Source: CBDCPI01 sp965220245
Lineage (GTDB): Bacteria; Chloroflexota; Dehalococcoidia; Lucifugimonadales; UBA3495
Direction of reading: 5' to 3'
DNA: 64,000 bases
Assembly: GCA_965220245.1 (NCBI GenBank)
Contig: CBDCPI010000014.1
Location: 1 to 64,000 of the forward strand
The position numbers were made by a program, and so were the translations under genes. The notes under the pieces were generated by a model. That model did no database searches. It was given only the letters and a program-made list of their open reading frames with translations, and was not told the origin of the DNA. Shown in pieces: positions 8,249 through 16,419 of this stretch (position 1 is the stretch's first letter; each line of letters begins with the position of its first letter).

Positions 8249-9331
8249 TTAACTGGGGCTTACCCCAATCCCATTCTCTTTAAGGACCCGCCACACTTTC
8301 TCCGGCTTTAACGGAATGTCCAAGTGGGTTACACCCAAAGGCTTCAAGGCGTCGACCACCGCGTTGACGATGGCCGGCACCACAGCGATGGTCGAAGATT
8401 CTCCCATTCCCTTAGCCCCCAGCGGATTGTTGGGGCTTGGCGTAATAGTCCGGTCTAACGTGAACATGGGAAGCTCTTGAGCCAAGGGCATGGCGTAGTC
8501 CAAGAAACTGCCGGTCAACAGTTGCCCCGACTCATCCCACACCGCCTCTTCAAGAAGCGCCGCCCCGATTCCTTGGGCCAGCCCGCCGTGGGTCTGTCCG
8601 TCGACCACCATCGGGTTGATTACGGTGCCGCAGTCGTCCACCGACATAAAGTTGGAGAGAGTTACCTCCCCGGTTTCTTTGTCGATGCGTACCACGGCCA
8701 CGTTGGCGCTGAAAGGGTAGGTATAGTTGGGCGGGTCCCAGTAGACTGAAGCCTCCAGGCCGCGCTCCAAGCCCCGGGGTGGGGCCGCGATTCCGTGGGC
8801 CGTCTGAGCGACATCGTGCCAGGTGACAAAGCGGTCGGGAATATCCTCGGTGAAGAACCTTCCGTCTTCCAGTATTACGAAGTCCGGTCCGATGTTGAGC
8901 AGCGCGGCGGCGATCTCGGTGGCTTTGGCTTTTACCCGCTGGCTGGCCAAAACCACGGCGCTGCCGCCGACCACAATGGAGCGGCTGGCCCGGGTCCCTA
9001 CACCATGGGGAATTACTAGGGTGTCGCCAAATACGATGTCTACGTCTTCGTAGGGGATACCCAATTCGTCGGCGGCAATCTGGGCAAAGGTGGTCTCGTG
9101 GCCTTGGCCGTGGGGTGACGAACCGGTAGCCACCGTCACCCTAGCGCCGGCGTCAATGCGGACTATCGCCGACTCGTGCCCGGCGCGGGCGCTCAGGCCG
9201 CTGGCCGGGCCGAAGCCCGAGGCGTCAACCGACGTGGCTAGGCCGATGCCCATAAACTCCCCCCTCTGGCGAAGCTCTTGCTGTTCCGCCTTGAGGCCGT
9301 CGTAGTCGGCTAGCTCCAGCACCTTGTCCAA
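8249..9331 (-). CDS. Molybdopterin-binding CoxL/XdhB-type large subunit, C-terminal half of a split gene
   Basis: 360 residues (the open frame begins further upstream, near 9390) forming the C-terminal molybdenum-cofactor half of a xanthine dehydrogenase/CO dehydrogenase-like large subunit. Landmarks are SPHGQGHETTFAQIAADELG, HGVGTRASRSIVVGGSAV, the VDDCGTVINPMVVDGQTHGGLAQGIGAALLE segment and NPLGAKGMGESSTIAVVPAIVNAVVDAL, where the Glu of GMGES is the expected catalytic base. The N-terminal half is the next gene upstream in another frame. Together they make about 786 residues, a normal length. No FAD (CoxM) or iron-sulfur (CoxS) subunit is in the window, so partners must be elsewhere. Confidence 0.85.
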   Translation of the reverse strand: MDKVLELADYDGLKAEQQELRQRGEFMGIGLATSVDASGFGPASGLSARAGHESAIVRIDAGARVTVATGSSPHGQGHETTFAQIAADELGIPYEDVDIVFGDTLVIPHGVGTRASRSIVVGGSAVVLASQRVKAKATEIAAALLNIGPDFVILEDGRFFTEDIPDRFVTWHDVAQTAHGIAAPPRGLERGLEASVYWDPPNYTYPFSANVAVVRIDKETGEVTLSNFMSVDDCGTVINPMVVDGQTHGGLAQGIGAALLEEAVWDESGQLLTGSFLDYAMPLAQELPMFTLDRTITPSPNNPLGAKGMGESSTIAVVPAIVNAVVDALKPLGVTHLDIPLKPEKVWRVLKENGIGVSPS

Positions 9332-9366
9332 GGCCCGATGGTAGTCGCCGCTGTCGTACTGCCCGC

Positions 9367-10617
9367 CTATCGGTGTCTGGTAGGGGAAGGCGTCAAGGCG
9401 TCAGCCGTGATGAAGTTGGTCCGCCGCACCGTGATAGGGTCCAAGCCCAACTTCCCGGCGATAAGGTCCATGGTCCGTTCCAGGAAGTAGGAGGTAGCGT
9501 GCTGCCCGTAGCCCCGGTAGGGACCGACCGGCACCTTGTTGGTGAAAATGCCGTGGCTGGTCCAACTCAGGTTTCGGACCTTGTAGACCCCTTGGCCGCC
9601 GGACGGCGTCAGGATGTCTACCACGGCATGGGAGCCGCCAACGCAATAAGCGCCCAAGTCGGTGATGTACTTGATGCGCAGCGCCAGCAGCGTGCCATCG
9701 TTTTTGTAGGCGGCGTCCACGTACTGCACCTCGCCGCGCCCGTGGATGGTGGACAAGAAGTGCTCTTGACGGTCTTCGGCCCACTTCACCGGCCGGTGGA
9801 GTTGCATTGAGAACAGAGGCGCCAGCACGGCCTCGGAATAGCCGTCCAGCTTGCAGCCGAAGCCGCCGCCAACGTCGATGGCGATGACTCGCAGCTTGTG
9901 CTCGGGGAAGCCCAGTACTTGGGCGATCATGCTTCGTTCGAAGTGGGGTCCTTGGCTGGTGACCCACATGGTCAGGTTGCCGGTCCCTTGCTCGTAGCTG
10001 GCCACCACCGCCCGGGGTTCCATGGGGTTCGGTATCAACCGCGGCTGAGTCAGTCTTAACGACACTACGCCGTCGGCGGCTTGGAAAGCGGCGTCCGGGT
10101 CGCCCACAACCCGGGTGGAATCGACGCAGATGTTGGTCCCCAAGTCTTCGTGGACTAGGGGGGAGCCCGGTTGTCCCGCTTGCTCCAAGTCCACTGCTGG
10201 GGGAAGGACTTGGTACTCGACGTCGATCAGTTCCAAGGCGTCCAAAGCGGCCTCGGCGGTGTTGGCGACTACCGCCGCCACCGGCTCGCCGACGTACCGA
10301 GCGATGTCGATGGCCATGGGCCACCGGCTCTTGACCTTCATCCAGTCCTTTACCCCGGCCAAGGGAAACTCGCACTGGCAGCGTTCCTTGGCTTGGTCTC
10401 CGGTCATTACCGCCAAGACTTCGGGGCGCCCCAAGGCAGCGGCGGTGTCGATGCGGCGAATGAGGGCGTGGGCGTGGGGACTGCGCAGCACTGCCATGTG
10501 GACCATGCCTTTGAGTTGCACGTCCCCGGTGAACTTGCCTTCTCCCATAATGAGGCGCGGGTCTTCTTTACGCTTCACCGAAGCGCCGACCATCCGGGGA
10601 GAGCGGCCAGACAGCAT
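9367..10617 (-). CDS. Molybdopterin-binding CoxL/XdhB-type large subunit, N-terminal half of a split gene
   Basis: 416 residues: KRKEDPRLIMGEGKFTGDV opening, SPHAHALIRRIDTAAA, and the first Mo-binding region with IDVGGGFGCKLDGYSEA and the PYRGYGQ loop. The loop lacks the AYRCSFR signature of form I CO dehydrogenase, so an aldehyde/xanthine-type or other hydroxylase is more likely than aerobic CO oxidation. The frame ends after TADALTPSPTRHR. The family sequence (ADAFPYQTPIGGQYDSGDYHRAL) resumes in the next frame if one copy of an 8-bp tandem repeat, AAGGCGTC at 9387-9394 and 9395-9402, is removed. The CoA-transferase gene ends 141 bp upstream. Confidence 0.87.
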   Translation of the reverse strand: MLSGRSPRMVGASVKRKEDPRLIMGEGKFTGDVQLKGMVHMAVLRSPHAHALIRRIDTAAALGRPEVLAVMTGDQAKERCQCEFPLAGVKDWMKVKSRWPMAIDIARYVGEPVAAVVANTAEAALDALELIDVEYQVLPPAVDLEQAGQPGSPLVHEDLGTNICVDSTRVVGDPDAAFQAADGVVSLRLTQPRLIPNPMEPRAVVASYEQGTGNLTMWVTSQGPHFERSMIAQVLGFPEHKLRVIAIDVGGGFGCKLDGYSEAVLAPLFSMQLHRPVKWAEDRQEHFLSTIHGRGEVQYVDAAYKNDGTLLALRIKYITDLGAYCVGGSHAVVDILTPSGGQGVYKVRNLSWTSHGIFTNKVPVGPYRGYGQHATSYFLERTMDLIAGKLGLDPITVRRTNFITADALTPSPTRHR

Positions 10618-10758
10618 AACAACTTCACCTTGAAGTACTAGGCTTCACCAACCCGAAGTCGAGGCTGATGCTGGCCACCCAAGCTGGCCGGGGCACAACG
10701 AGCCTATTCTAGATGTGGCTTGCAAGCTGGTCAAGGTTGAAGCCGGTCCTGGTGGCGG

Positions 10759-12075
10759 CTACACGTCGAGGCCATAAAAGCTTCTGACTTCTGCCTGAAG
10801 TTCGGCCCGCAGGTCGGGATGGGATATAGACACCAACTCCCCGATGCGTTCCCGATGGCTCTTCCCCCTGAGGCTGGCGATCCCGTGCTCGGTGACCACA
10901 TAGTCGACCAAGGTCCGGGGCACGGTCACCACCGAGCCTTCCGGCAGCGCGGGAACAATTCGGGACACCCGCTCCCCGCCGATTAGGTGGCTCGACGGCA
11001 ACACGATGACCGAGCGGCCGCCACTGGAGTAGTTGGCGGCAATGGAGAAAGCAGTCTGACCGCCTACGCCGGTCCAGATGCGGGGGCCGATGGTCTCCGA
11101 GGACACCTGCCCGGTTAAGTCTACCATCAGCGCGTTGTTGATCGCCACCAGGTTGTCGTTGTGGAGAATAACCCGGACATCGTCGATGTAGCTGAACTCG
11201 TAGAACTCGAAGGATGGATTGTTGTCGATCAAGGGCCATTCTTCAATGGGTACTAAAGCGGCGCTGGCCACTGCCTTGCCGGGGTGGAGGGTCTTGTACT
11301 TGCCGTTGATTACCCCGGCTTGCACCAAGTCGGCGATGCCGCCGGTAATGATTTCGGTGTGAAGGCCCAGGTCATGCTTGCCTTCCAGGAAAGCGCCCAT
11401 GGCCGACGCCACGGTACCGATGCCTAGCTGGAGGGTGTCCCGGTCCCGAATCAGCTCCGTAGCCACCAGCGTGCCGATCACTTCGGTGACCAGGTTTTCT
11501 TCTTCGTTTGGCGGTTGGACGGGGAAGGTGCCCGACGGCAGTCTCGCCTCACACATGCGGTCAATCCGGGAAAGGTGCACGTAGTTTTGGCCGCCGGTGC
11601 GGATGAAATTCTCGTGTACCTCGGCGATTACGGTCTTGGCCCGCTGACAGTAGGTAGGAGAGAAGAATACGCCGGGCCCGAAGCTGCAATAGCCGTGGCG
11701 GTCCGGAGGTGAAACCGACACCATATAAACATCGGGGTTTTCTATACATCCGTCAGGGAGTTCTCCCTCACGCCAGCGGGCTGCGGGCAGGTAGTGGACT
11801 TGTCCGGAGTTCACCAAGTCGCGGTCGGCGGCGGTAGCATAGAAATCATAAAGCTCAAATGGCCCCTCATCGCCGGGCCGGACCCAGGGGAAAAGGGGCG
11901 CCGCATGGTCGATCCTGACCTTCTGCAATTCGGACCGCCGTTCGTAGAGGGCCTCACACAAAGTAAAAGGGGTGACGTTTACGAAGCCCACCGAGACTTG
12001 GTCTCCGGGTTTGACGATTTCGACCGCCGCTTCGGGACTCATCAGCTTCTCGCCCACCATCTGACGCCAGTCCAT
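10759..12075 (-). CDS. Acetyl-CoA hydrolase/transferase family CoA-transferase
   Basis: 438 residues, class I CoA-transferase of the acetyl-CoA hydrolase / 4-hydroxybutyrate CoA-transferase (Cat1/AbfT) family. The N-terminal NagB/RPIA-fold domain contains VKPGDQVSVGF and SVSPPDRHGYCSFG. The C-terminal domain has LGIGTVASAMGAFL and the catalytic Glu241 in LHTEIITGG. The closing VDYVVTEHGIASLRGKS is typical. These enzymes move CoA between acyl-CoA and a carboxylate through a glutamyl-CoA thioester. It is the first gene of the unit that continues into the CoxL gene, and is divergent from the CaiB gene. A paralogue is at 36882-38255. Confidence 0.92.
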   Translation of the reverse strand: MDWRQMVGEKLMSPEAAVEIVKPGDQVSVGFVNVTPFTLCEALYERRSELQKVRIDHAAPLFPWVRPGDEGPFELYDFYATAADRDLVNSGQVHYLPAARWREGELPDGCIENPDVYMVSVSPPDRHGYCSFGPGVFFSPTYCQRAKTVIAEVHENFIRTGGQNYVHLSRIDRMCEARLPSGTFPVQPPNEEENLVTEVIGTLVATELIRDRDTLQLGIGTVASAMGAFLEGKHDLGLHTEIITGGIADLVQAGVINGKYKTLHPGKAVASAALVPIEEWPLIDNNPSFEFYEFSYIDDVRVILHNDNLVAINNALMVDLTGQVSSETIGPRIWTGVGGQTAFSIAANYSSGGRSVIVLPSSHLIGGERVSRIVPALPEGSVVTVPRTLVDYVVTEHGIASLRGKSHRERIGELVSISHPDLRAELQAEVRSFYGLDV

Positions 12076-12124
12076 CCGTCACCTCCTATGCTGGCTACTT
12101 TAGACCGACCTGCGGACAACCAAC

Positions 12125-12154
12125 CCGGTCACTCTATCACCGGTCACTCTATCA
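12125..12154. repeat. Tandem 15-bp direct repeat in divergent promoter region
   Basis: CCGGTCACTCTATCA occurs twice back to back (12125-12139, 12140-12154) in the 238-bp gap between the divergent CoA-transferase and CaiB genes. Its position suits an operator or a short replication-slippage repeat. No regulator is adjacent. Confidence 0.6.
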
Positions 12155-12212
12155 TAAGTAGCTGCTTCTGTTATCCACCCGCTATAGCTATACTTAGGGC
12201 CTGTCGGCAAGT

Positions 12213-12257
12213 CCGTTCATCCCTTCGACAGCCTCAGGACAGGCCCGGGATGAACGG
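12213..12257. repeat. Hairpin-forming inverted repeat
   Basis: CCGTTCATCCC at 12213-12223 and its exact complement GGGATGAACGG at 12247-12257 enclose a 23-base loop containing CTTCGACAGCCTCAGG, the same core seen in the other intergenic repeats. It lies 56 bp before the CaiB start. It may be a small palindromic repeat or affect the leader of the CaiB transcript. Confidence 0.6.
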
Positions 12258-12313
12258 AAAAAGTCACCAGCTCTTTTGGACAGCAATAGGCCCCCGGTAG
12301 CTAGGAGGAGGAA

Positions 12314-13558
12314 ATGGCAACCGACCCACCCCCTTTGCAAGCCAGGCAGTTTGGCCCCCTCCGCGGCGTTCGCATCATCTCCAGCGGCACAATAATCGCC
12401 CAGCCCTTTGCGGCCGCGATGGCGGCGGAAATGGGGGCCGAGGTTATCCAAATAGAGCGTCCCGGAGTCGGGGACGTTTGGCGAGACTTGGAGTTCCCAG
12501 TTGAAGATGAGAGCGGAGGCAGCACCGCCGCCGGCTGGATTCAGGACCGGCGCAACACCCATCACGTAACGCTGAACCTGGCCGATCCCCAGGGCAAAGA
12601 CCTGTTTCTTCGTTTGATCAGCACCGCCGACATTTGGATGGAGGCGTCTATCCCCGGCGCCTACGACAATTGGGGCTTGGATGACGCAACGGTGCTCGAA
12701 GTCAACCCCCGTCTCGTCATCGCCCACGTCTCGGGCTACGGCCAAAGCGGGCACCCCGACTATCTGGCCCGGGCGTCTTACGACTTTATTGGGCAAGCGT
12801 TCGGCGGCATGATGCACCTTACCGGATTTCCGGACCCCGAACCCCCGGTCCGCGCTGCGCCTTGGATCGGCGACCGCATTACCGCGCTCTTTTGTTTGTG
12901 GTCTTCCCTAGCCGGATACATACATGCCCAACGGACCGGCGAAGGGCAGGTGATCGATCTGGCCCAGTATGAAGCGGTACACCACATCTTGGCGGGGACC
13001 ACGGTGGCCTACTACGAGTTGGGCCTGGAACGGGGGCGTTCGGGCAACAAAGCCGGACTGTTCCAGCCTTACGATGTTTTCCAGGCCAAGGACGGTTGGG
13101 TGATAGTTGCCGCAGTGGGTGGCGTCTTCGACCGGGTATGCCGGGTTTTGGGGCTGGACCCTACGGAAGAACGTTGGGCCAACGCTCGCACCGACGTGGA
13201 GTCGGCTGAAGGGATCGAGTTCGACGCCATCCTCCGGGGTTGGGTGGAAGAGCGCACCGTGGCCGAGGTGGTGGAGACCATGAACGCGGGCCAAGTGGCT
13301 TCCTGCCCCATCATGTCCCCCAAGGACACGGCCGAGGACCCCCATTTCCAAATGCGCAACGTTCACATTGAGTGGGACGATGTCAACCTGGGCCGGAAGG
13401 TCAAGGGGAACGGTATCACTCCCAAGTTTTCCAAGACGCCGGGGGAAATTTGGCGAGGCTCGGTGCCCCTAGGTTACGACAACGATTTGGTCTACGGGCA
13501 GATGCTGGGCTTGGAGTCCGTTGAGATGGCCAGTCTCCGGGAACGGGGAGTCATCTAG
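12314..13558 (+). CDS. CaiB/BaiF family (class III) CoA-transferase
   Basis: 414 residues, family III CoA-transferase, which moves CoA between acids by an aspartyl-CoA intermediate. The N-terminal Rossmann part has GPLRGVRIISSGTIIAQPFAAAMAAEMGAEVIQIE. The expected nucleophile is Asp157 in RASYDFIGQAFGGMMHLTGFPD. The C-terminal part has WVIVAAVGGVFDRVC and MSPKDTAEDPHFQMRN. The start is supported by AGGAGGAGG 4 nt upstream. CaiB enzymes are expanded in SAR202-type genomes. It is transcribed away from the class I CoA-transferase, and the di-iron gene follows after 179 bp. The substrate is unknown. Confidence 0.92.
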   Translation: MATDPPPLQARQFGPLRGVRIISSGTIIAQPFAAAMAAEMGAEVIQIERPGVGDVWRDLEFPVEDESGGSTAAGWIQDRRNTHHVTLNLADPQGKDLFLRLISTADIWMEASIPGAYDNWGLDDATVLEVNPRLVIAHVSGYGQSGHPDYLARASYDFIGQAFGGMMHLTGFPDPEPPVRAAPWIGDRITALFCLWSSLAGYIHAQRTGEGQVIDLAQYEAVHHILAGTTVAYYELGLERGRSGNKAGLFQPYDVFQAKDGWVIVAAVGGVFDRVCRVLGLDPTEERWANARTDVESAEGIEFDAILRGWVEERTVAEVVETMNAGQVASCPIMSPKDTAEDPHFQMRNVHIEWDDVNLGRKVKGNGITPKFSKTPGEIWRGSVPLGYDNDLVYGQMLGLESVEMASLRERGVI

Positions 13559-13737
13559 GTTTACTTGACCGTCCCAGACCGAGGCCCCAGAGTCCTTCGA
13601 TTATCGAAACCGTGTATACCGCTCATCCCTTGAAAGGCCCTAACCAAGTAGCGTCCCGGCATTTACATGTACCCGGCAAACACCTAACATACAGATAATA
13701 TATAGGCGCTTATCGAATATCTGTTGGAGCAGCAGCC

Positions 13738-14739
13738 ATGGTTTATGCCCCCGAGGGCGCCCGGATAGTCCATTCCGACTTCGACACCATCTTCTTGCAA
13801 AACCACGATGTCGAGGCGCCCGACCTGCGCCGCTTGTACGAGAATGCCAAGCGGGACCAATGGAATGCCTCGGTCGACATCGATTGGAGCCGGGACGCTG
13901 GCCCGGAACAAGGCTTCGTTGCCGACGAGTTGATAGACATCTACGACTCTCCCTTCTGGCACAAGATGAACACCAGAGAGAAGGGGGAGATGAACCGGCT
14001 ATTCTCGGCGTGGCGCTTGAGCCAGTTGTTCCACGGGGAGCACGGCGCGGTGCTAGTGTGCGGCCAGTTGGCCAACGTGCTGCCCGATGCCGACACCAAG
14101 TTCTTCATGGCTACCCAGGTGATGGACGAGTCCCGCCACAACGAGTTCTTCCAGCGCTACCTCACCGAGCGGGTGGGACAGACCTACCCACAAGCTGCTA
14201 CCGGCCGGGAATTGTTCGATTATATCCTGTCCGATCCCCGGTGGTACGTAAAGACCATCGGCCTTCAGCTTATCGGGGAGACTTTTGCCGTAGCCTTGTT
14301 CAAGATGCTAGCCGACACCGCCAAAGACGAAGTCTTGCGCTACGGCTGTCAGCTTATCTTGCGGGACGAGGCCCGGCACATGGGCTTTGGTATGCTCAGC
14401 CTCCCTGAGCAAATGGAGCAGCTAAGCGCCCAAGAACGGCAAGAAGTGGAAGACTTCACGGTCTATTTTTTGCGCCAGACTCTTACCGGCGGCTTTCCCA
14501 AAGAAGCCTACTTGGACATGGGCTTCAATAATGCGGAGATAGAAGAGATTCGTAACTTGCGAAAGGTGCGGGCTCAAGGGAACGACTTCACCATGTTCCG
14601 CCAACTATTCAAGCGGGAGATGCACAGTACTCTGGTCAACAACCTGCACCGCTGCGGTATCTTGAGCGCGACCATGAGAGGCCGTCTAGAAGAAGAGCTC
14701 CGGGTCAACGTCGCCGAGCACTTGGAGGATGCCGACTAG
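13738..14739 (+). CDS. Ferritin-like di-iron protein (R2/AurF-like)
   Basis: 333 residues with two helical metal-binding repeats. Glu101 (FHGEHGA) and Glu131-x-x-His134 (DESRHNEFF) form the first half. Glu181 (LIGETFA) and Glu211-x-x-His214 (RDEARHMGFG) form the second. This is the carboxylate-bridged di-iron ligand set of ribonucleotide reductase R2-like and AurF-like oxygenases. No radical-tyrosine or ribonucleotide reductase partner is evident, so it is probably an oxidase, N-oxygenase or hydroxylase of unknown substrate. It lies downstream of the CaiB gene on the same strand, possibly co-transcribed. Confidence 0.8.
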   Translation: MVYAPEGARIVHSDFDTIFLQNHDVEAPDLRRLYENAKRDQWNASVDIDWSRDAGPEQGFVADELIDIYDSPFWHKMNTREKGEMNRLFSAWRLSQLFHGEHGAVLVCGQLANVLPDADTKFFMATQVMDESRHNEFFQRYLTERVGQTYPQAATGRELFDYILSDPRWYVKTIGLQLIGETFAVALFKMLADTAKDEVLRYGCQLILRDEARHMGFGMLSLPEQMEQLSAQERQEVEDFTVYFLRQTLTGGFPKEAYLDMGFNNAEIEEIRNLRKVRAQGNDFTMFRQLFKREMHSTLVNNLHRCGILSATMRGRLEEELRVNVAEHLEDAD

Positions 14740-14746
14740 ATAAACA

Positions 14747-14813
14747 GGGCAACCACAAGGGTTGCCCCTACCAACAGCGAACCGTTCCGTAGGGGCGTCC
14801 CTTGTGGACGCCC
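14747..14813. repeat. Paired hairpin repeat after the di-iron gene
   Basis: Two 8-bp-stem hairpins in tandem: GGGCAACC-ACAAG-GGTTGCCC and GGGCGTCC-CTTGT-GGACGCCC. The second is roughly the reverse complement of the first with compensating changes in both stem arms. It begins 7 bp after the stop codon and may act as a bidirectional terminator or be a palindromic repeat element. Confidence 0.65.
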
Positions 14814-14844
14814 TTATCGTTCCCCGGCGTCCACGGCGAAGGTA

Positions 14845-14896
14845 GAAAGTGTTTCAAAAGTCCCTTCTCCTTGGGGAGAAGGTTAGGATGAGGGGC
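14845..14896. repeat. Half copy of the GTGTTTC-type inverted-repeat element
   Basis: GAAAGTGTTTCAAAAGTCCC and the following GGAGAAGGTTAGGATGAGGGG match, in reverse orientation, one end of the element at 21301-21451. The other end is absent. It directly abuts the ATG of the next gene and may supply its leader. Confidence 0.6.
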
Positions 14897-14897
14897 A

Positions 14898-15314
14898 ATG
14901 ACGCAACCACACCTGACCGAACCTTATGACCCTGCCGCCGCGGAGGATTACCGGCAACAGGCCCGCGATTTCTTGGGCAAGAGCCGGGAGTACCTGTCTG
15001 CCGGTGACTTGCATCAAGCATCGGAAAAGGGTTGGGGCGCGGCGGCGTGGATGGCCAAGGCCGTCGCTGTGACTCAGGGCTGGCCTTATGAACGGCACGA
15101 CGAGTTTAACGTTGTGCTGAATGACGCCCGCGTTTTGACGGGCAACCTCCGGTTACTCGAACTGCGCGGCATTGCCAACGACCTGCACCGGAACTATTAC
15201 ACCCGTAAGCGGTTCTTGAACGCCGAGGAAATCGGGCTAAGCCTGGACAATATGGCGGAACTGCTGGACATCCTGGAACCGCTGACCGGCGCCGGCGGAC
15301 CGGCGCCAGCTTGA
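14898..15314 (+). CDS. HEPN/PaREP1-like small helical protein
   Basis: 138 residues, all-helical. SREYLSAGDLHQASEKGWGAAAWMAKAVA and the later IANDLHRNYYTRKRFLNAEEIG resemble the PaREP1/HEPN group, many of which are RNases, nucleotide-binding proteins or toxin components. No adjacent nucleotidyltransferase (the usual MNT partner) is seen. The start is taken at ATG 14898, preceded by the GATGAGGGGC of the abutting repeat, which could serve as the ribosome site. The function cannot be stated. Confidence 0.6.
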   Translation: MTQPHLTEPYDPAAAEDYRQQARDFLGKSREYLSAGDLHQASEKGWGAAAWMAKAVAVTQGWPYERHDEFNVVLNDARVLTGNLRLLELRGIANDLHRNYYTRKRFLNAEEIGLSLDNMAELLDILEPLTGAGGPAPA

Positions 15315-15438
15315 ATGAAATTCTCGCCAAGTAAAAGGGAAACTAAGCCGCCCGGTACCGTGATGCCTGGCAACACCAGCGGAGTAGCAAACTTGGTATC
15401 CCTATGGCTGGGGAGCAATCTCCGGTTAGGAGGCAACC

Positions 15439-16332
15439 GTGGAACTACCCGTTAACCAACCCTTCAATTTGGATACCACTCTGAACAGCGGTCAGGTCTT
15501 CCACTGGGACCTGGACCCGGATGATGGAGGCTGGTATACCGGAGTTATTCAAGGAAACTTGGTCCGCATCCGCCAGACTTCCGAGGCTGTCGAGTTTCAA
15601 TGCTCCCCTACCAGTGAAGCAGACATGGCGCCTCTGCTGGAAGAATACTTCCGGCTGGACACCGACGACATCGAGGCCATTTACGCTGACATTACGCGCA
15701 ACGACGAAAAGCTGGCACAAATCGTGGAGCGCTACCGGGGTATGCGGCTACTGCGGCAAGACCCCTGGGAATGTTTGGTATCGTTCATCTGCGGGGCGAA
15801 CAACAACCTGGAAAACACTCAGCTTTGCGTGGAGAAAATATCTGGGGCGTTCGGGGCGAAAGTTAGCTTGAACGGCTGCCAGCGGCATACCTTCCCCATG
15901 CCCAAGGACTTGGCCGGGGCGGGCGAGGAGAAGCTGCAAGAATTGAAATTGGGATTAAAGCGCCCGCACAACATCCACAAGGCCGCGGAGGCGGTGCTGG
16001 ATGGCCGCTTGGACCTGGAAACGTTGAAGTCGATGGCCTACCCCGACGTGACGAAGGCGCTGTGGAAACAACCGGGCATCGGCTCCAAAATCGCCAACTG
16101 CATTGCCCTATTCTCTCTCGAAAAACTGGAGGCGTTCCCAGTCGATAGATGGGTGGAACTGGCCTTGATTCAGTTGTACTTTCCGGGGCAAGGGATGCCA
16201 TCTGCCCCTAAGCTGAGGGAGTGGGCTTGGGGCCACTACGGTCCCTATGCCGGCTACGCCAATCAATACCTGTTCTACTGGAGCTGGCTCTGGGATGCGG
16301 AGACAGAAGACGACTTTGCAACTGACCGTTGA
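15439..16332 (+). CDS. 8-oxoguanine DNA glycosylase (OGG1 type)
   Basis: 297 residues, bifunctional base-excision-repair glycosylase. The N-terminal OGG domain has NLDTTLNSGQVFHWD. The helix-hairpin-helix-GPD module follows, with PGIGSKIANCIALFSLEKLEAFPVDRW giving catalytic Lys217 and Asp236. LLRQDPWECLVSFICGANNN is the hallmark OGG1 helix. GTG 15439 has AGGAGG 6 nt upstream. It removes 8-oxoG paired with C and nicks the strand by beta-elimination. Two other glycosylases (61403 and 62731) lie at the far end of the window. Confidence 0.92.
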   Translation: MELPVNQPFNLDTTLNSGQVFHWDLDPDDGGWYTGVIQGNLVRIRQTSEAVEFQCSPTSEADMAPLLEEYFRLDTDDIEAIYADITRNDEKLAQIVERYRGMRLLRQDPWECLVSFICGANNNLENTQLCVEKISGAFGAKVSLNGCQRHTFPMPKDLAGAGEEKLQELKLGLKRPHNIHKAAEAVLDGRLDLETLKSMAYPDVTKALWKQPGIGSKIANCIALFSLEKLEAFPVDRWVELALIQLYFPGQGMPSAPKLREWAWGHYGPYAGYANQYLFYWSWLWDAETEDDFATDR

Positions 16333-16419
16333 CTAGCCCTTCGACCTGGCCGTCAGCCCGGAGAGCGGGTAGTCTAAACACCAGCAGTTTGAGCCAAATA
16401 CTCTAATGGGAGGTTGTTT

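Noticed and set aside
8249..10617. Aerobic CO dehydrogenase (form I CoxL)
   Set aside because: The active-site loop reads PYRGYGQ and lacks the AYRCSFR signature, and no coxM or coxS genes are adjacent.
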